A stretch of DNA of 59,658 bases from an uncultured Flavobacteriaceae bacterium (GCA_947498845.1 CANMLX010000029.1:1-59658); one strand, 5' to 3'; shown: positions 47,967 through 57,111, counted from the stretch's first letter. Notes: generated by a model from the letters alone, not told the origin. Numbers and translations are program-made.

Positions 47967-48829
47967 CAAATTCTTTGTAATGTGTATGTAATTAAATTTT
48001 CTATTGTTTGTTTTGGGGTATTGCTAAATCTTCCTGTAGAACGATTTGCAATTAAAGCGTTTAAAGATACTGCATTATGACCAAGTAATTTAGAAATGCC
48101 ATAAATTCCTGAAGTTTCCATTTCAAGATTAGTAATTTTTATCCCATTATAATTAAAATTAGCAATGTGATCGTTTAAATGTGGGTGTTTTAATGGTAAG
48201 CGTAAAATTCTACCTTGAGGTCCATAAAAGCCATTAGCCGTAACCGTTAATCCTGTTAATGTGTTAGGACTTTTAAATTGTTGTATTAGTTTAGAAGATC
48301 CTTTAATAACCAAAGGTTTAGCGCTATTATTATCCCAATGCGTTTGTTGTATAAAGGCATCTTCTATATCTGGATTTGAGATAGCAGCTGTTTGATAGGC
48401 ATGAAGTGTACCAGCTAAATCTAAGGCATGAGAACTTATTAAAAACGAATCTATAGGGATATCTTCTTGCAATGCTCCAGAGGTACCTATTCTAATAATA
48501 TTAAGACTAGTAAGGTCTTTTTTTATGGTTTTAGTTGCGAAATCTATATTAAAAAGGGCATCTAGCTCGTTTAATACAATGTCTATATTGTCTGTTCCTA
48601 TACCAGTAGAAATAACACTTATGCGCTTACCGTTATATATTCCAGTTTGTGTTTTAAACTCCCTTTTTTGAGTTTCAAATTCAACAGTATCAAAATGTTT
48701 TGTGACCAAATCTACACGCTCTTGATCACCAACAAAAATAATGGTATTTGCTACATCACCAGGCTTTAAATTTAAATGATAAATGCTGCCATCTTGGTTT
48801 AAAATAAGTTCGGAATCTTTTAAGGGCAT
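47966..48829 (-). CDS. Nucleoside phosphorylase (purine/uridine type)
   Basis: A 287-residue NP-I family phosphorylase that splits nucleosides with phosphate. It contains VGDQERVDLVTKHF, the phosphate-binding ISTGIGTDNIDIV, the nucleobase-side IRIGTSGALQEDIP and LEMETSGIYGISKLLGHN (Met-Glu-Thr contact to ribose). The order matches uridine phosphorylase and its relatives. Specificity between purine, uridine and a modified nucleoside cannot be settled. It is 13 bp downstream of the SUI1-like gene, and its stop is coupled to the next gene. Confidence 0.85.
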   Translation of the reverse strand: MPLKDSELILNQDGSIYHLNLKPGDVANTIIFVGDQERVDLVTKHFDTVEFETQKREFKTQTGIYNGKRISVISTGIGTDNIDIVLNELDALFNIDFATKTIKKDLTSLNIIRIGTSGALQEDIPIDSFLISSHALDLAGTLHAYQTAAISNPDIEDAFIQQTHWDNNSAKPLVIKGSSKLIQQFKSPNTLTGLTVTANGFYGPQGRILRLPLKHPHLNDHIANFNYNGIKITNLEMETSGIYGISKLLGHNAVSLNALIANRSTGRFSNTPKQTIENLITYTLQRI

Positions 48830-48842
48830 GTTTTAATTTTAA

Positions 48843-49172
48843 TTATCCGCCAACACGCTTTACTTTAAACCCTTTACGCTTTAACATTTGCATAATTTTA
48901 TCGCGATAATCGCCTTGAATAATGATTTTATCGTCTTTAAAACTTCCACCAACACTTAATTTGGTTTTTATCTCTTTTGCCAATGCCTTAAAATCTTGAG
49001 TAGCTCCTGTGTAGCCTTCTAGAATAGTTACAGGTTTACCTTTTCGTTTTTCGTATTTACAAATTATAGGATCATCTTGCATCCATATGTTTGAAGCGTT
49101 ATTCTCTTCGGTATTATTTTCTTCCTGGATATGATCTGGGAATAAGTTTTTTAATTGGTCTTTTAAATCCAT
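48843..49172 (-). CDS. SUI1/eIF1-like translation factor (YciH)
   Basis: A 109-residue protein with the eIF1/SUI1 fold in its C-terminal 70 residues (KRKGKPVTILEGYTGATQDFKALAKEIKTKLSVGG... QGDYRD). The N-terminal ~40 are acidic. Bacterial YciH proteins bind the small ribosomal subunit and may affect start-site selection. It lies 14 bp after the LuxR-like gene, in a dense minus-strand run. Confidence 0.88.
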   Translation of the reverse strand: MDLKDQLKNLFPDHIQEENNTEENNASNIWMQDDPIICKYEKRKGKPVTILEGYTGATQDFKALAKEIKTKLSVGGSFKDDKIIIQGDYRDKIMQMLKRKGFKVKRVGG

Positions 49173-49186
49173 TGGCTATATTGATT

Positions 49187-49516
49187 TTATGATAGCTTTA
49201 ATTCTAAAAGTTCATTAATACTTTTAACGTTATAATGTTTTTTAATTTTTTTTATCCTATTTTCAATACCAGCAATAGATAAATTTAAATTTTTTGCTAT
49301 GTCTCTTTGTGTTTTTCTTAATGATAGTGATTTAAGAATAAATTCAAAATCCTTTACTTTACATGTTTTATCTAGTTTAACTATCTTTCTGTTAATGTTT
49401 AGTTTTTTTTCAAGTTTATTAATGTAAAGAAGGGCCTCTTTGGTATAATCTAAATTGCTTTCACTTAATTTAGTTTTAAGCATTTCAATCTGTATTTTAT
49501 CTTCTTTTGATCTCAT
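49187..49516 (-). CDS. Small LuxR/GerE-like helix-turn-helix protein
   Basis: A 109-residue protein. A LuxR-type DNA-binding helix-turn-helix covers about 68-105 (SLRKTQRDIAKNLNLSIAGIENRIKKIKKHYNVKSINEL). An N-terminal helical stretch (about 1-55) looks like a coiled coil. There is no receiver or sensor domain, so it would act as a stand-alone regulator or require a partner. Its target is unknown. Confidence 0.7.
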   Translation of the reverse strand: MRSKEDKIQIEMLKTKLSESNLDYTKEALLYINKLEKKLNINRKIVKLDKTCKVKDFEFILKSLSLRKTQRDIAKNLNLSIAGIENRIKKIKKHYNVKSINELLELKLS

Positions 49517-49544
49517 TAGTTTATTGTATAATTATATATTCTGC

Positions 49545-50495
49545 TTATTTTTTTATCAACCCTAATTCAATTAAGCGTTCATTTAAAAATTCACCAGCTG
49601 TAATGTCTTCAAATGCTTTAGGGGTTGTATCACTAATACATTCATCTAAAACGTTAAGTTTCATTGTGCTTATTGGGTGCATAAAAAACGGAATTGAGTA
49701 TCTGGAAGTTCCCCAAAGCGTTTTTGGAGGGTTAACAACTCTGTGAATCGTAGATTTAAGTTTGTTGTTAGTGTGTCTTGATAACATATCGCCAACATTA
49801 ATCATTAATTCATCTGGTTGCGCTATGGCATCTATCCATTCTCCATTGTGATTTTGTACTTGTAGTCCTTTACCTTGAGCCCCCATTAAAAGGGTAATAA
49901 GATTAATATCACCATGAGCTGCAGCTCTAACAGCTTCTTTAGGTTCTTGGGTAATAGGCGGGTAGTGTATAGGTCTTAATATTGAATTCCCATTGTGTAT
50001 GTAATTATCAAAATACGTTTCTTCTAAATTTAAGTATAACGCTAAAGCTCTTAAAACATACTTAGCTGTTTTTTCCAGCATTTTGTAGGTTTGTTTACCT
50101 ACTGTATTGAATTCTGGGAGTTCTTTAACACTAACGTTTTCTGGATATTCAGCTTTTAACGTATTATTGTCATCTACATATTGACCAAAATGCCAGAACT
50201 CTTTTAAATCACCTTCTTTTTTACCTTTAGCGCTTTCTTTTCCAAACGAAACATAACCACGTTGTCCTCCAATTCCGGGAATTTCATATTTCTGTTTAAC
50301 ATTTAATGGTAAATTAAAAAAGTTTTTAACTTCTTTATATAAATTTTCAACAAGGTCATCTTCTAAAAAGTGACCACTTAAAGCCACAAAACCAATATCT
50401 TCGTAAGCTTTACCTATGGCATTAACAAAAGCTTGTTTTTTATTTAAATCTTCTGAAATAAAATCACGCAAATTTACGCTTGGTATACTATTCAT
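49545..50495 (-). CDS. 2-oxoglutarate/Fe(II)-dependent oxygenase (isopenicillin N synthase family)
   Basis: A 316-residue cytosolic oxygenase. The iron triad is the H and D of AAHGDINLITLL and the H of TIHRVVNPP, and the 2OG-binding arginine is in SRYSIPFF. The N-terminal DIOX_N part starts IPSVNLRDF. The substrate is unknown. A TACATTTG box lies upstream at 50520-50527. It is separated by 188 bp from the ExbD-like gene. Confidence 0.88.
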   Translation of the reverse strand: MNSIPSVNLRDFISEDLNKKQAFVNAIGKAYEDIGFVALSGHFLEDDLVENLYKEVKNFFNLPLNVKQKYEIPGIGGQRGYVSFGKESAKGKKEGDLKEFWHFGQYVDDNNTLKAEYPENVSVKELPEFNTVGKQTYKMLEKTAKYVLRALALYLNLEETYFDNYIHNGNSILRPIHYPPITQEPKEAVRAAAHGDINLITLLMGAQGKGLQVQNHNGEWIDAIAQPDELMINVGDMLSRHTNNKLKSTIHRVVNPPKTLWGTSRYSIPFFMHPISTMKLNVLDECISDTTPKAFEDITAGEFLNERLIELGLIKK

Positions 50496-50519
50496 TTGTA
50501 ATAAAATTTACATCTATCA

Positions 50520-50527
50520 CAAATGTA
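50520..50527 (-). promoter_or_regulatory. Possible -7 box of the oxygenase gene
   Basis: TACATTTG matches TAnnTTTG on the minus strand, 24 nt before the ATG. No clear -33 element is present at the usual distance. Confidence 0.4.
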
Positions 50528-50683
50528 CAAAACATTTTATAGCATAGTAAAAAGCTATAAAATGTTTTGTTAAATTAAACAAGCAAACTACTTCGGGACA
50601 AGTTCTCAAGATACTTGTTGGAAATCTATTTCTAATTTAGAGTCAAGCCTCGTAGTATTTTAGTCTCGATTATGGGTAAACGT

Positions 50684-51241
50684 TTATCTGGTCTCTGCTT
50701 CAGAAAGAATAAAGGGGTAAGCCTTTTTTACCTTTTGCATTTCTTCTTTCGTTAAATCTTCAGGCTCTTTGTTAAAAATAGCTTTGCTGTAGTCTTTTCT
50801 AACCTCATAATAAGCTTTAGTGAGTTCGTCTTGCACTTCAATAAATTGACTATAACTTGTATTTCTATCTGTTTGTAGGGATACTACGGCTTTTTGTGGA
50901 TTATCAGAAAGTGTTTGTAATTTTTCTCCTTTACAATAATTACAGCTCTTATCACCATTATTATCTATAAACCGTTTTACTAGCAGTTTAACATCTGTTA
51001 GTTTAACTAAATCTTTATCAATCATTATCTCACTATTTGCATTGATAGAGATGGCTAAGATATTTCGATCTGGTATTGGAGCACTACAATCCACGCCTTT
51101 AGGACATTTATTAGGAAGCTTACGGTTAATACCTTTATCTTTTGGTATCGCCGCTGTTATTAAAAAGAAAATAAGTAATAAAAATGCAATGTCTGCCATA
51201 GAACCTGCATTAACTTCGGGAATTAATTTTGTTCGTCTCAT
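50684..51241 (-). CDS. ExbD/TolR-like energy-transducing protein
   Basis: From the ATG at 51241 (MRRTKLIPEVNAGSMAD) it gives 185 residues. The single transmembrane helix AFLLLIFFLITAA follows SMADI, with the conserved aspartate in the D of MADI. The periplasmic part is larger than in E. coli ExbD and has NKCPKGVDCSAP and CNYCKG cysteine pairs, which may form disulfides. ExbD usually works with ExbB and TonB for outer-membrane uptake, and neither is adjacent, so it appears to be an orphan copy. The longer frame to 51292 has a poor start. Confidence 0.85.
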   Translation of the reverse strand: MRRTKLIPEVNAGSMADIAFLLLIFFLITAAIPKDKGINRKLPNKCPKGVDCSAPIPDRNILAISINANSEIMIDKDLVKLTDVKLLVKRFIDNNGDKSCNYCKGEKLQTLSDNPQKAVVSLQTDRNTSYSQFIEVQDELTKAYYEVRKDYSKAIFNKEPEDLTKEEMQKVKKAYPFILSEAETR

Positions 51242-51601
51242 GATTTCTAATATTACAGTTATAAGCATCATGAGACACAAAAACGATACCATAAAGACAG
51301 TAATAAAAATTTATGATTATTTTTAATTTTAGGAATGATTATTGTTAATCTAAACATAAAATGTAGTATTTGATATACTATTTTGAAGTTAAAGAGATAT
51401 ATTTGAACTGTGTTTCTTAATAATACCAATTATTAATTAAAATAAGCTAAAAAGGCGAAGTCGCTTTCTTTTTATACGCCGCGGTGATTGTTTTTCATAG
51501 TAGCGCAATGAAAAATATGAACAAGAACTTATAAAATGAAATGAATTAATCTGACTAGCTCATTTTAGATGATGATTGGTATAATTCTAATTTTAGAATA
51601 A
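51242..51601. other. Gene-poor stretch between the ExbD-like gene and the secreted-protein gene
   Basis: About 360 bp holding the palindromic element at 51423-51582. The first 180 bp contain nothing recognised apart from AT-rich sequence. Confidence 0.5.
51423..51582. repeat. Second-type palindromic element with ATACCAAT ends
   Basis: A 160-bp element whose outer bases are ATACCAAT and ATTGGTAT, as in the main family, but with a different inner sequence. The ends pair imperfectly over about 26 bp (with AAAATAAGCT/AGCTCATTTT at the inner edge). It includes a GC-rich central part CGCCGCGGTGATTG. It is probably a related non-coding element. Confidence 0.7.
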
Positions 51602-52282
51602 ATGAGATTTAAGATTATATATGTAGTTTTACTTTTCCTTTCAATGCACATTAGTGCTCAAATAGATGGTGAAAGAAAATCACGTTCCATTCCTGCTATT
51701 GAAACACCAGAAGCTAAGGATAATAGCAAAAATTTAAAAATACCTGCTAAACCAGAGAAGGAAAATAAAACTTCTGGAATTACTACGCCTAAAATAGTTC
51801 CTGATTTAAAGTTTCCTAAGAAAGAACTTTCTATGTTTCAAGAAGAAGAATTTGGCAACCCAGGCGAACTTTATATAAAAAACATTAATAAACATTTATC
51901 TAATTTAAGACCAACTCCCGAGGAAATTGAGAGGAGAAATGGGAGTCTTACTGATGTTTTTTTGGGAGATTTTAAAAGTAAAGCAGCTTTTGTAAATGTA
52001 GTATATCGCGACCATGGTGCTGTAGATGGCGATGTGATTCAGGTACGTATTAACGATGATATTATCCATCCCAGAGTGTTTTTAAGAGGAGGCTACAGTG
52101 GGTTTAAGCTAGATTTGCGAAAAGGGTTTAACAAAATAGATTTTGTAGCTTTAAATCAAGGCCAATCCGGACCTAACACAGCCGAATTTAAGGTTATAGA
52201 CGATAAAGGTAATTTGGTAACTCACAACCAATGGAATTTATCTACAGGTGTTAAGGCGACTGTTATCGTGTTTAAAGACTAA
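51602..52282 (+). CDS. Uncharacterised secreted protein
   Basis: A 226-residue exported protein with a signal peptide (about 1-19, ending ISAQ). A Pro/Lys/Glu-rich linker (about 20-100) leads to a beta-rich domain (about 115-226) with VVYRDHGAVDGDVIQVRIND and FKLDLRKGFNKIDFVALNQGQSGPNTAEF, which resembles small ligand-binding or immunoglobulin-like folds common in Flavobacteriaceae. It has no T9SS tail. It is convergent with the aldo/keto reductase, 9 bp apart. Confidence 0.7.
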   Translation: MRFKIIYVVLLFLSMHISAQIDGERKSRSIPAIETPEAKDNSKNLKIPAKPEKENKTSGITTPKIVPDLKFPKKELSMFQEEEFGNPGELYIKNINKHLSNLRPTPEEIERRNGSLTDVFLGDFKSKAAFVNVVYRDHGAVDGDVIQVRINDDIIHPRVFLRGGYSGFKLDLRKGFNKIDFVALNQGQSGPNTAEFKVIDDKGNLVTHNQWNLSTGVKATVIVFKD

Positions 52283-52291
52283 AAAGGTTCT

Positions 52292-53305
52292 TTATTTTAG
52301 TATTTTATCAATACGCTGTAATTCTTCAGTTGTAAATTCTAAATTATCTAAGGCTTTAACATTTTCTTGAAGTTGATTTGGAGAACTAGCTCCAATAAGG
52401 ACCGAAGCGACCTGTTTCTGCCTTAAAATCCAAGCAATAGCCATTTGGGATAATTTTTGACCTCGTTCTTGAGCGATAGTATTTAATTTTTGAATTTTTT
52501 CAAGATTACTATTTACAGTATCTTTATTTAAGTAGCTTAAGCTTTTAGCTGCTCTTGAGCCTTTGGGAATACCGTTTAAATACTTATCTGTCAACAAACC
52601 TTGAGCAAGTGGAGAAAAAGTAATGCATCCCACGCCATTAGTGTTTAAAGTTTCTAGTAGCCCATTTTCAACCCACCTATCTAACATAGAATAACGAGCT
52701 TGATGTAAAATAAAAGGCACATTTAATTCTTTAAGTAAGATAGCTGCCTTTTGTGTTGCTTCGGGTTGGTAATTAGAAATGCCAACATATAAGGCTTTTC
52801 CTTGACGCACAATATCTGCTAAAGCGCCCATGGTTTCTTCTAAAGGGGTGTCTGGATCTGGTCTATGGTGATAAAAAACATCAACATAATCTAGCCCCAT
52901 ACGTTTTAAACTTTGATCTAAACTAGCGATTAAATATTTTTTAGAACCCCAATTACCATATGGTCCAGGCCACATATCGTACCCCGCTTTACTAGCGATA
53001 AACAATTCGTCTCTATATGGTTTGAAATCCTTTTTAAAAATGGTACCAAAATTTTCTTCAGCAGAGCCATAAGGTGGTCCATAATTGTTTGCTAAATCAA
53101 AATGAGTGATGCCTAAATCGAAGGCGCATCGTAAAATGTCTCTTCCATTTTGGATACTGTCTATAAACCCAAAATTATGCCACAGCCCTAAAGAAATAGC
53201 AGGAAGTAGAACGCCACTTTTTCCAGACCTTTTATAAGTCATGGTATCATACCTTGTACTTAAAGCAGTATACGCTGTAGCTTTGGATTTATCATTTATT
53301 TGCAT
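52292..53305 (-). CDS. Aldo/keto reductase, YghZ (glyceraldehyde-3-phosphate reductase) type
   Basis: A 337-residue NADPH-dependent TIM-barrel reductase. The catalytic tetrad members are visible in GITHFDLANNYG (Asp, Tyr), IASKAGYDMW (Lys) and VDVFYHHRPD (His). The WPGPYGNWGSKK insert and PLEETMGAL are typical of YghZ, which reduces L-glyceraldehyde 3-phosphate and methylglyoxal. The nicotinamide end has SNYQPEATQ and VLIGASSPNQL. The extra N-terminal ~22 residues before YKRSGKSGV may not be translated. Confidence 0.9.
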   Translation of the reverse strand: MQINDKSKATAYTALSTRYDTMTYKRSGKSGVLLPAISLGLWHNFGFIDSIQNGRDILRCAFDLGITHFDLANNYGPPYGSAEENFGTIFKKDFKPYRDELFIASKAGYDMWPGPYGNWGSKKYLIASLDQSLKRMGLDYVDVFYHHRPDPDTPLEETMGALADIVRQGKALYVGISNYQPEATQKAAILLKELNVPFILHQARYSMLDRWVENGLLETLNTNGVGCITFSPLAQGLLTDKYLNGIPKGSRAAKSLSYLNKDTVNSNLEKIQKLNTIAQERGQKLSQMAIAWILRQKQVASVLIGASSPNQLQENVKALDNLEFTTEELQRIDKILK

Positions 53306-53372
53306 GACCCTGTATTGAAATTACAAAACCAAAAATAGGAATATTTTGAGGCATATAGCTTAAAACAGACCC

Positions 53373-54674
53373 CTAATTTCTTATGGTATTTAATTTAGAG
53401 ATTAAAGCGTCTTTAATATCTGCATTTTCAGGACTTAGAGGTTGTTGATTTGTACTTAAAAGGTTAGGGTTTTCCAGTGGGTTATCTAATAAATTAAATA
53501 ACGCTTCCGAACCATCTTCAAAACGAATGTATTTATGTGTTGCATTTCTTATAGCGTAATCTGTACTTGTTTCGGTATAAATATACTCACGAAAACCGGT
53601 AGTAGATCCGTCTAGTAGGCCTTTAAAACTTCTACTATCATTAATTTCAGTTGTGTTTGCACCTGCAATATCTGCAATGGTAGCAAATAAATCGGTGGTG
53701 TTGACCAAAGCATCTTCGGTTTGATTAGTTCTGGTCACATTTTTCCCAGAAACAATCATAGGTACATTAACTCCACCTTGATATACTTTACCTTTTACGC
53801 GTCTTGAATTATAGGTTTGAGCGACTTGTCCAGGGGTACCATTATCTCCAATAAAAATAATCACTGTATTATCTTTTTCTTCTTGAGATAGAGAATTTAT
53901 AAGTCTGCCCATTTCGGTATCCATAGCTTCAATAGCGGCCATATAATAGGGGAGTGGGTTAGCATCAATGCTAGCTTGATCTGAAGCTAAATTCCCTTGC
54001 GAATGTAAGTCGCTTGGTGGCAAATGAAATGGCGTATGCGGTGCATTGTATGCTAGCCATAAAAACCAAGGTTGTGTTTGTTGGTCTACCCAATCTATAG
54101 CTAAATCTGTTAGCTCTGTTGTGATATAATTAGTATTCGTAGTTATTGTTCCATTTAAGTTTAATGTCCAATCGAAATAAGAGCTCACACCACCACCTGT
54201 AAAACCAGCGTAATGATTTACGCCTATAGTGTTTGGGTGATTTACGTCCTTTGATAAATGCCATTTACCTACAACGGCGTGTTTGTATGTGCTATTTGTG
54301 TTGTTATCTAAAAACTTTTGTAAAGATGTTTCGGAAAGAGATAGCTCATCATCCACTTCTTTTACACCAGTTCTATAACCGTATTTTCCGGTAATAATAG
54401 AGGCTCGTGTAGGCGAACAGGTTGGATTAGACCATAAATTTGTAAACTTTACTCCAGAATTAATTAAACCTTGCAGGTTAGGCATATTAGGTTTTATAGT
54501 ACCAATACTATAACCAGGACATGCGTCTAATCCCATATCATCGGCAATAATTAACACTATATTGGGGGAAGTGCTTATTTCTTCTTCTGGTTTATCCGTT
54601 ATTTTAGAATCGGAATCTTTACTACAGGCGACAAAAATTAATGCTAAAAAAGCACAGTAAGTTATTTTTCTCAT
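53373..54674 (-). CDS. Sulfatase (S1 family) lipoprotein
   Basis: From the ATG at 54674 it gives 433 residues with a lipobox (IFVAC, Cys at 17). The formylglycine motif is CSPTR at 86-90, in the Cys-type form that needs formylglycine-generating enzyme. Metal ligands are in IIADDMG (about 42-48) and IFIGDNGTPG, with VGKWHLS nearby. It would remove sulfate esters, perhaps from algal polysaccharide, given the agarase in the same window. No susCD pair or sulfatase-maturing gene is next to it. Confidence 0.88.
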   Translation of the reverse strand: MRKITYCAFLALIFVACSKDSDSKITDKPEEEISTSPNIVLIIADDMGLDACPGYSIGTIKPNMPNLQGLINSGVKFTNLWSNPTCSPTRASIITGKYGYRTGVKEVDDELSLSETSLQKFLDNNTNSTYKHAVVGKWHLSKDVNHPNTIGVNHYAGFTGGGVSSYFDWTLNLNGTITTNTNYITTELTDLAIDWVDQQTQPWFLWLAYNAPHTPFHLPPSDLHSQGNLASDQASIDANPLPYYMAAIEAMDTEMGRLINSLSQEEKDNTVIIFIGDNGTPGQVAQTYNSRRVKGKVYQGGVNVPMIVSGKNVTRTNQTEDALVNTTDLFATIADIAGANTTEINDSRSFKGLLDGSTTGFREYIYTETSTDYAIRNATHKYIRFEDGSEALFNLLDNPLENPNLLSTNQQPLSPENADIKDALISKLNTIRN

Positions 54675-54807
54675 AATAAGGGGTTTGAGTTCAATATACA
54701 ATATTTTAGATCTAATTTCAATATTAAAATTGTGGTGTTATAATCACTTTATTAGTTTTTGTTGGTAATTAAATTAAAAACATTTTTAAAAAAACCACTA
54801 AAGGTCT

Positions 54808-54815
54808 TATTTTTG
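54808..54815 (+). promoter_or_regulatory. Possible -7 box of the helicase gene
   Basis: TATTTTTG matches TAnnTTTG and lies 20 nt before the ATG at 54836. The -33 region is T-rich without TTTG. Confidence 0.4.
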
Positions 54816-54835
54816 TTCGTCATTAAAAGTAAAAT

Positions 54836-56386
54836 ATGTCCATTTCAAATACCGAACTAGAAGAAAGAAAAGCAGGCAAAGATTTATATAGTTATCAAAA
54901 GGGAGCTATCGATAAAATTTTTAAGAGTTTTGAAGAAGCTCCAGCTGATTATCATTTACTATATCAACTGCCAACTGGAGGGGGAAAAACGGTTATATTC
55001 TCTGAAATCGTTAGACAATACCTTAAGAATAAAAAGAAAAAGGTTTTAGTAATGACGCACCGTATCGAGCTTTGTAAACAAACGTCTCGCGTGCTTACAG
55101 AGTTTGGTGTGATTAATAAAGTTGTAGACAGTAAGGCCGATTTAAGTGATCAAGCAGATTTTAGTTGCTTTGTTGCTATGGTGGAAACCTTAAACAATAG
55201 GTTGAATGATGATAAATTGGATATCTCTGATATTGGTTTGGTTATTATTGATGAAGCACACTACAACTCGTTTACTAAACTGTTTAAGTTTTTTAGCAAG
55301 TCGTTTATTCTTGGAGTGACTGCAACGCCACTAAGTTCCAGCATGGAGTTGCCTATGACGGATAATTATGACGAGCTTATAGTAGGTGAATCTATAGAAT
55401 CCTTAATACAACATGGCTTTTTAGCCCGAGCAGAAATGTTTAGCTACAATGTAGGATTAACATCGTTGGTAGTTGGTGCTAATGGCGATTATACTGTTAA
55501 ATCTTCTGAAGACTTATATACCGATAATAATATGTTAAGTAAGCTATTACAAGCTTATGAAGAACGCTCTAAAGGCAAAAAAACATTGATATTTAATAAT
55601 GGTATTAATACCTCTTTACATGTATATGATACCTTTAGAAGAGCTGGTTATCCTGTAGCACATTTAGATAATACCAATACAAAAAAAGAGCGTGCTGCCA
55701 TTTTAGAGTGGTTTAAAACCACACCAGATGCGATATTAACATCGGTAAGTATACTAACAACAGGTTTTGATGAACCTACGGTAGAAAGCATTATTTTAAA
55801 CCGTGCTACAAAATCGCTAACACTTTACTACCAAATGATTGGGCGTGGTTCTCGTGTGTTAAAAGATAAAGATAAGTTTGCGGTTATAGACTTGGGGAAT
55901 AACTTCCATAGGTTTGGCCCTTGGGGAGATAATCTGGATTGGCAACGTATCTTTAAATCTCCAAACTATTACCTTGACTCTTTATTATCTGATGAAGAAT
56001 TAGAAAGTAACTTTAGATATGAAATGCCAGAAGCTTTAAGAGCAGAGTTTGCTAACTCCAAAGAGGTTTATTTCGATATTCAAAGCACTTATGTATCTTC
56101 AATTAGAGCAGGGGAGTCTTCTAAGGTTGTGCTAGAACGCTCTATAGCGCAACATGCTAAAATATGTATAGAAAACAGTGAAGATGTTTACGATGCTTTA
56201 GCCTTAGCCAAAAAACTAGGCGATGATATCGATTTTAGAATAAAACGTTATACCAAATGTATTAGCAAAAGCACCTTTAATTTTGTAGAGTGGCTAAGAG
56301 GCGATTACAGAAAAAAATTGAACTCTTATATTCGTACAAATTTTGATGAAGTATTCGAGTCTATTCATGGGTATGTGCCTGAGTAA
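54836..56386 (+). CDS. RadD-like superfamily 2 helicase
   Basis: A 516-residue ATPase. Motif I is LPTGGGKT (about 45-52), motif Ia MTHRIELCKQ and motif II DEAH (139-142). Motif III is VTATPL. The helicase C domain includes QMIGRGSRVLKDKDKF (motif VI). It resembles E. coli RadD, which acts with RecA in repair and recombination. The C-terminal ~140 residues are a specific extension with LPxE-like acidic parts. It is not part of a restriction operon here; it is alone and directly upstream of the cassette-like region. Confidence 0.85.
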   Translation: MSISNTELEERKAGKDLYSYQKGAIDKIFKSFEEAPADYHLLYQLPTGGGKTVIFSEIVRQYLKNKKKKVLVMTHRIELCKQTSRVLTEFGVINKVVDSKADLSDQADFSCFVAMVETLNNRLNDDKLDISDIGLVIIDEAHYNSFTKLFKFFSKSFILGVTATPLSSSMELPMTDNYDELIVGESIESLIQHGFLARAEMFSYNVGLTSLVVGANGDYTVKSSEDLYTDNNMLSKLLQAYEERSKGKKTLIFNNGINTSLHVYDTFRRAGYPVAHLDNTNTKKERAAILEWFKTTPDAILTSVSILTTGFDEPTVESIILNRATKSLTLYYQMIGRGSRVLKDKDKFAVIDLGNNFHRFGPWGDNLDWQRIFKSPNYYLDSLLSDEELESNFRYEMPEALRAEFANSKEVYFDIQSTYVSSIRAGESSKVVLERSIAQHAKICIENSEDVYDALALAKKLGDDIDFRIKRYTKCISKSTFNFVEWLRGDYRKKLNSYIRTNFDEVFESIHGYVPE

Positions 56387-56854
56387 TTAATTGGCTCCTT
56401 ATAAGCCTATTTCAAGGGGCATAAAACATATAATATTTAGATAAACTTCATAATCTTGCGAAAGTTATTTTGTTGTATGCCTTTAGTTTTAATACCAATT
56501 CTTAAATGAATATACTGTAAAGTAAAATGATGGATTTTGGAATTATACGATACAGAAAAAATAAGCATAGCTGTAGTTACGGTTCTTTTTTATGTTGAAG
56601 ATAGAATTTCAAAAGACACTTTTTAACTCAGTAAATTCATTTGGGAATTGGTATAAATCTTTATTTCTAAATTATAACATAAAATATTTGTTAAATTAGG
56701 AGACTAATAAGAATATATAGTTACTTTGGTATCTATATACCATTGTTAGCATTCATTGCTTATAATTGTAAAAAAGTAATGTGTTATAAAATTCAAATTG
56801 ATAGGCTTTCTTTGTGAAATTTGAAAGAACAACCAAAACTAAACTGACAAAAAA
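56387..56854. other. Gene-poor stretch leading into the cassette-like region
   Basis: It holds palindromic element copy 5 (56492-56654). Just after it, at 56745-56751, is a GTTAGCA, the same heptamer that closes the attC-like sites further on. This may be the entry border of the array. No left half of a palindrome is visible before it, probably because the element interrupts or replaced it. Confidence 0.45.
56492..56654 (-). repeat. ATACCAATT palindromic element, copy 5 (intact)
   Basis: A 163-bp copy in reverse orientation relative to copies 2 to 4. Its inner part matches the reverse complement of copy 2 almost base for base. Confidence 0.85.
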
Positions 56855-57058
56855 ATGTTTGAAAAAGCGAGAAAATTACCTTTACTAACTAGAATTATAT
56901 TAACAATTCTACTTTCTGTAGTTTGGATTTTTATAGCTTCAAATTTTGACATAAAATTGAAAACCAATTGGATTTTATCAACTTTTGTAATAGCAGGTAT
57001 ATCTAGTATATTTTTCCCCTTCAGCAGTAAAAAATCTAACAAGGATGACGGAAATTAG
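56855..57058 (+). CDS. Small membrane protein in the cassette-like region
   Basis: A 67-residue protein with two predicted transmembrane helices (about 9-26 and 37-52) and a polar C-terminus KKSNKDDGN. I recognise no family. It is the only gene between the GTTAGCA at 56745 and the attC-like palindrome at 57112, which is how a one-gene cassette would look. A minus-strand ORF over the same bases is the mirror frame. Confidence 0.6.
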   Translation: MFEKARKLPLLTRIILTILLSVVWIFIASNFDIKLKTNWILSTFVIAGISSIFFPFSSKKSNKDDGN

Positions 57059-57111
57059 AAGTGTCTTATGTGAAATGTATCAAAATGAAAAGCTCTAAAT
57101 AGAAAACGAAA

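Noticed and set aside
53373..54674. A polysaccharide utilisation locus joining the sulfatase and the agarase
   Set aside because: The genes are nearly 50 kb apart, with no susC/susD pair or other carbohydrate enzymes between them, so a single locus is not supported.
56839..57042. Minus-strand 67-codon ORF opposite the small membrane protein
   Set aside because: The plus-strand frame has a better start context, a coherent two-helix topology and fits the cassette orientation.
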